Assembly (NCBI GenBank): GCA_023898385.1
Contig: CP060220.1
Coordinates: forward strand, 310,001 to 374,000
DNA length: 64,000 bases
Reading direction: 5' to 3'
Source: Pseudobdellovibrionaceae bacterium
GTDB lineage: Bacteria; Bdellovibrionota; Bdellovibrionia; Bdellovibrionales; UBA1609
Part shown: in pieces, positions 61,181-64,000 of the stretch
Numbering within the stretch: position 1 is the stretch's first letter
Layout: each line of letters begins with the position of its first letter
Notes under the pieces: model-generated
The model's database searches: none
What the model was told of the DNA's origin: nothing
The model's input: the letters and a program-made list of their open reading frames with translations, nothing else
Position numbers and translations under genes: made by a program

Positions 61181-64000
61181 TTTTGCCTCCCATCCAAGGG
61201 ATTAGCCCGGGCCTGTATTCCGTGCTCCAAAGATTGACCTTCGTCGTTGTTTTTGATCGCTGACAGTATTGCCTGCCGCTTGAAAAACGGTGCATATTTA
61301 GCGAGTTCTTGCATTTCTGGTTTCATAAGGTTCTTAATGGGGCGTGGGGAGCTTTTATAATTCTCAATCACGGCTTCAAATGTAGATTGATTGTTCCAAA
61401 ACTGGTCGAGTTTTTTTCGAATGGAGTCATTGGTCGTTTTAAAGGGTTGAGCCTGTTGTGCAAGGAGGCCCTTATATTTGGCATTTTCATCGTCAGAAAG
61501 TCCTCGAGGCACCGGCAGTTGTTCAATGATTTCAGCAAGTCGATTGTTTTGCTCAGCGAGTTTATTTAATGCAATAATCTGTAGGATCCAGTCATTGAGG
61601 GCAATAATCTTATTTGTTTCGGTCTCAAGATCTTTCAAAAGATCAATATGTTGTTTAAGGGTCTTTTTCAAAAGATAGTCGCTCTTTGTTGATACTCGGT
61701 GACTTTCTATTCGACGGGATTTGGCAACAAGCGAAGGCCTGACCAGTTGACGTTGCAATGACCGACCGGCGGCATATCGGGTGACACCCGGTTGTTTTAT
61801 TATAAGTTCAGCAGAAACTTGATTTCGATATTTTGCATAAACTTCAAGCGCCAGGCGGCCCAAGAGCTCAGGAGTTTTCTTTAGTGAGCTCAATTCTTTT
61901 TTCAATTCATTCCAAGGATAACGACTCTTCAAGATGAGATGGGCGCGGGCTTGATTGGCTTTTTCATAACTATTTGTATATTTAATAAAGTCTAGGTAAT
62001 GCTTTTTAGAGTTTATATTTGCAAGGTCAGCCAGCAGTGCCAGTTGAAGTGATTTTTGTTCAGGGTTCAACGCTGGGTCATTGATTTTTTTTGCCAATTG
62101 GTAAGCACGCCTGAAACGCTTTTGCTTTTGTGCAACAATCAGCTGCTGTTTCTGGGCCCAAAGGTGGTCATTTTTACTTAGCCCTTTAAGGCTTAATAGT
62201 CCACTCGCGGCGTCGTTAACTTCGTTAAGTTGATCCAGTTTGAGAGCCAATAGCGTCTTGTTTTTGTAGTAGGCAATCTTTTCTTTGTCGCTTGAACCCT
62301 GCAAAGAAACCTTTGCTAGGTGCGATTGGGCCTCTTTGTATTCACTTTTTTCCGATTTTTCGTCATTGAGTTTTACGGCAACCAGGTTGAGTCGCGATTT
62401 TCTGGCAATACTTCTAAACTCAAGTGCGGCAGCTGGGAAAACGCGACTAAACTGATCGGCCCATTCAGAAAGAGTGTCTTCTTTTTTCAGAGCGGCCAGG
62501 GAGTCTAGGGCGAGATCGGCTGATTTCTTTTTAAGTGGGGAAGAACCCAATTTGGTATCTACTGCTAACTTATAAAATTTGTCTGCAGCCGTTTTGTAGT
62601 CACGCTTTTCATAATCCATGTAAGCCAGCTGGTAAGACACTTCAAACTGCTTCTCTTTTTTAGTGCTGTGTTTCAGGTAGTTTTCGTAGGCTTGGGTTTT
62701 TAATTTAGAGTCTTTTGACGCTTCAGCCATTTCTACTTCGCCAAGTAGCGAGCCTTCAGCGATGTTCTTGATTTTCACTGAATCAGAGTTATCTGACAGT
62801 AGCTGGCGAGCGAGGTCTGAGGTCTGGCGAAAAAACTGAGCGCTCTGGGCGTAATCGCGTCGTTTTTTAGCTGTTTGAGCGGCCCAGTAAATCATATCGA
62901 TATCTTTGGGAAAGGTTTTTGTGAAAAGTTCGTACGCTTTAACTAAATAGGGTGATGGTTTGTTTTTGCGGCGCTGGTTCCAATCAATGATTGTCTGGCG
63001 AAATTGATCTTGAAGCTCTTTGCATTCATCAGCGTCTAGTTGGCAGCCTGTTTTCTGCCAAATTTGAGCGGCCTCAGTCATGTCGCCGAGAGCGGATTGT
63101 TCTCTATTCAAAACCAGTTGCACTTTGGCCACATATACGAGGGCTTTGAGTTTTCTAGATGTGTGAGGTTGATTCTCGAGATAATATCTCCAGGCGATTA
63201 AAGACGAAGGGGTTTTGCCAAGGCGTTCGAGCTCTTCGGCTAAATAAGAGACATTGTCAAGCTTGTGGTCTTCGGGGCTAAGATTGAAAAGTTGCACCAC
63301 ATCGTTTTTGGTCACAGGCGTTTGGGCTAAGAACGTGGCCAGGTCTCGGGCCGCATCCATGTGAATGGATTCATCAACTTCTAGCCCACTTGAGGTGCTG
63401 CGCGAAAGGTAACTTTCTGACTGCAGAATTTTCGTTTGCCAGTTGACGGCTGATTTTGCATCGCCAAGGTTGAAGTAGCACCAGGCAATCTTTGAGGCCG
63501 TGTAGCCTGCAGAATCAATATTGAAACTCAAGGCCTTTGTGAATAGAGTTTTTGCTGTACCAAATTGACCATCTTTGTAGTGAAGGTCGCCTAGTCCCAC
63601 GTGAGCCAGGCCATTGATGTCTTTTGTCAGTTTTTGAACTTTGCCTGAAATAATGTTTTGGTAAAGGTTCTTGGCTTTAGCAAGTTGATCAGTGACCTCA
63701 TAAAGGTGAGCCATTTGCAAAAGCATTCGTCCTCGGTGTTCGATAAGCGAGGGTTCTTCAAAAATTTGGTTGTAATAATTAAGAGATTTTATTCTGTCTC
63801 TATAAGGGGATGGGCAGTCTTTACATTGGTTATCTTCTTTTTCTAAGAGAACTCGGCGGGCGCGCTCAGCATACAAATCAGCCAGTCGAAGTTTGATGCC
63901 AAATCGAGAAACGTCAGAAAGCTTGGCTTTACTGTTTACGCCTTCAAGTTTCTCAATAAGCACTCCATAGGTTTGAGAATCCATGGTGGTTTTAGCCCAC
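61177..64000 (-). CDS. Large TPR protein, GltD/AgmU-like, 5'-truncated (Glt-like locus 2)
   Basis: Open reading frame continues past base 64000 (codons W-A-K-T-T before the first Met), so the start is outside the window; about 940 residues are visible. TPR units include LLQMAHLYEVTDQLAKAKNL, AHVGLGDLHYKDGQFGTAKT, ASKIAWCYFNLGDAKSAVNW and KNRSSY-like helical pairs later. N-terminal KLRLADLYAERAR matches LYFMLADLYSKQSR of 37329-40571, and C-terminal P.PRGLSDDENAKYKGLLAQ matches its P.PPGLS block. Therefore a paralogue of the locus 1 scaffold; first visible gene of the second operon. Confidence 0.78.
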   Translation of the reverse strand, partial: WAKTTMDSQTYGVLIEKLEGVNSKAKLSDVSRFGIKLRLADLYAERARRVLLEKEDNQCKDCPSPYRDRIKSLNYYNQIFEEPSLIEHRGRMLLQMAHLYEVTDQLAKAKNLYQNIISGKVQKLTKDINGLAHVGLGDLHYKDGQFGTAKTLFTKALSFNIDSAGYTASKIAWCYFNLGDAKSAVNWQTKILQSESYLSRSTSSGLEVDESIHMDAARDLATFLAQTPVTKNDVVQLFNLSPEDHKLDNVSYLAEELERLGKTPSSLIAWRYYLENQPHTSRKLKALVYVAKVQLVLNREQSALGDMTEAAQIWQKTGCQLDADECKELQDQFRQTIIDWNQRRKNKPSPYLVKAYELFTKTFPKDIDMIYWAAQTAKKRRDYAQSAQFFRQTSDLARQLLSDNSDSVKIKNIAEGSLLGEVEMAEASKDSKLKTQAYENYLKHSTKKEKQFEVSYQLAYMDYEKRDYKTAADKFYKLAVDTKLGSSPLKKKSADLALDSLAALKKEDTLSEWADQFSRVFPAAALEFRSIARKSRLNLVAVKLNDEKSEKSEYKEAQSHLAKVSLQGSSDKEKIAYYKNKTLLALKLDQLNEVNDAASGLLSLKGLSKNDHLWAQKQQLIVAQKQKRFRRAYQLAKKINDPALNPEQKSLQLALLADLANINSKKHYLDFIKYTNSYEKANQARAHLILKSRYPWNELKKELSSLKKTPELLGRLALEVYAKYRNQVSAELIIKQPGVTRYAAGRSLQRQLVRPSLVAKSRRIESHRVSTKSDYLLKKTLKQHIDLLKDLETETNKIIALNDWILQIIALNKLAEQNNRLAEIIEQLPVPRGLSDDENAKYKGLLAQQAQPFKTTNDSIRKKLDQFWNNQSTFEAVIENYKSSPRPIKNLMKPEMQELAKYAPFFKRQAILSAIKNNDEGQSLEHGIQARANPLDGRQK

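Overview
The window looks like chromosome from a member of the Bdellovibrionota (a Bdellovibrio-like bacterium). The reasons are: two paralogous helix-turn-helix regulators of the Bdellovibrio/Fibrobacter TIGR02147-like type, many secreted proteins, lipoproteins and small outer-membrane barrels, a mevalonate kinase, a conserved pheS-pheT-ihfA-merR operon, and two loci related to the Agl/Glt gliding machinery of Myxococcus. This placement is inference from gene content; there is no rRNA in the window. No prophage, insertion sequence or CRISPR array was seen.

Layout. 1-4 kb: 3' part of a mevalonate kinase, a ThiF/E1-like enzyme, a regulator, and a FeeM-like acyltransferase fused to a PilZ-like domain. 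4-12 kb: cell-envelope genes of unknown function. Two very long palindromes (9511-9734 and 11215-11330) sit between convergent genes and bracket a divergent pair of exported-protein genes. 12-20 kb: housekeeping genes (SpoU methyltransferase, rsmG, pheST, ihfA, a MerR regulator, an OmpR-type response regulator, tRNA-Pro). 20-26 kb: two exported peptidases (S9 lipoprotein and M1) around an AT-rich marR-cupin-DnrO-like operon with a clear palindromic operator. 26-31 kb: an accessory stretch with a candidate structured RNA, a BrnT/BrnA toxin-antitoxin pair, small exported proteins, a nitroreductase-like gene and the second regulator paralogue.

31-44 kb (plus strand) is a Glt/Agl-like locus: VWA protein, subtilase lipoprotein, beta-barrel, about 500-residue TPR protein, 1080-residue TPR protein, FHA-TM-AgmX/PglI-C protein, and a TolQ/TolR/TolR motor. 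55-64 kb (minus strand) is a second, tightly overlapping locus with paralogues of five of these parts (large TPR, TonB-like/AgmX-C, barrel, 500-residue TPR, VWA) plus an Ig-like lipoprotein and a small exported protein. No motor genes for it are visible; its 5' end lies beyond the window. The two loci could encode two envelope-spanning machines sharing one motor.

Between them (44-55 kb) lie two lipoprotein genes that share a nearly identical 120-bp promoter plus signal-peptide cassette with a sigma-28-like promoter, a VapBC-type toxin-antitoxin pair between those two genes, a PilZ protein, a 40-residue Arg/Lys-rich protein, thioredoxin, and a DUF4143-type ATPase enclosed by a 37-bp direct repeat. 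Several promoters (marR, brnT, both lipoproteins) lie so close to the start codon that leaderless mRNAs are predicted.
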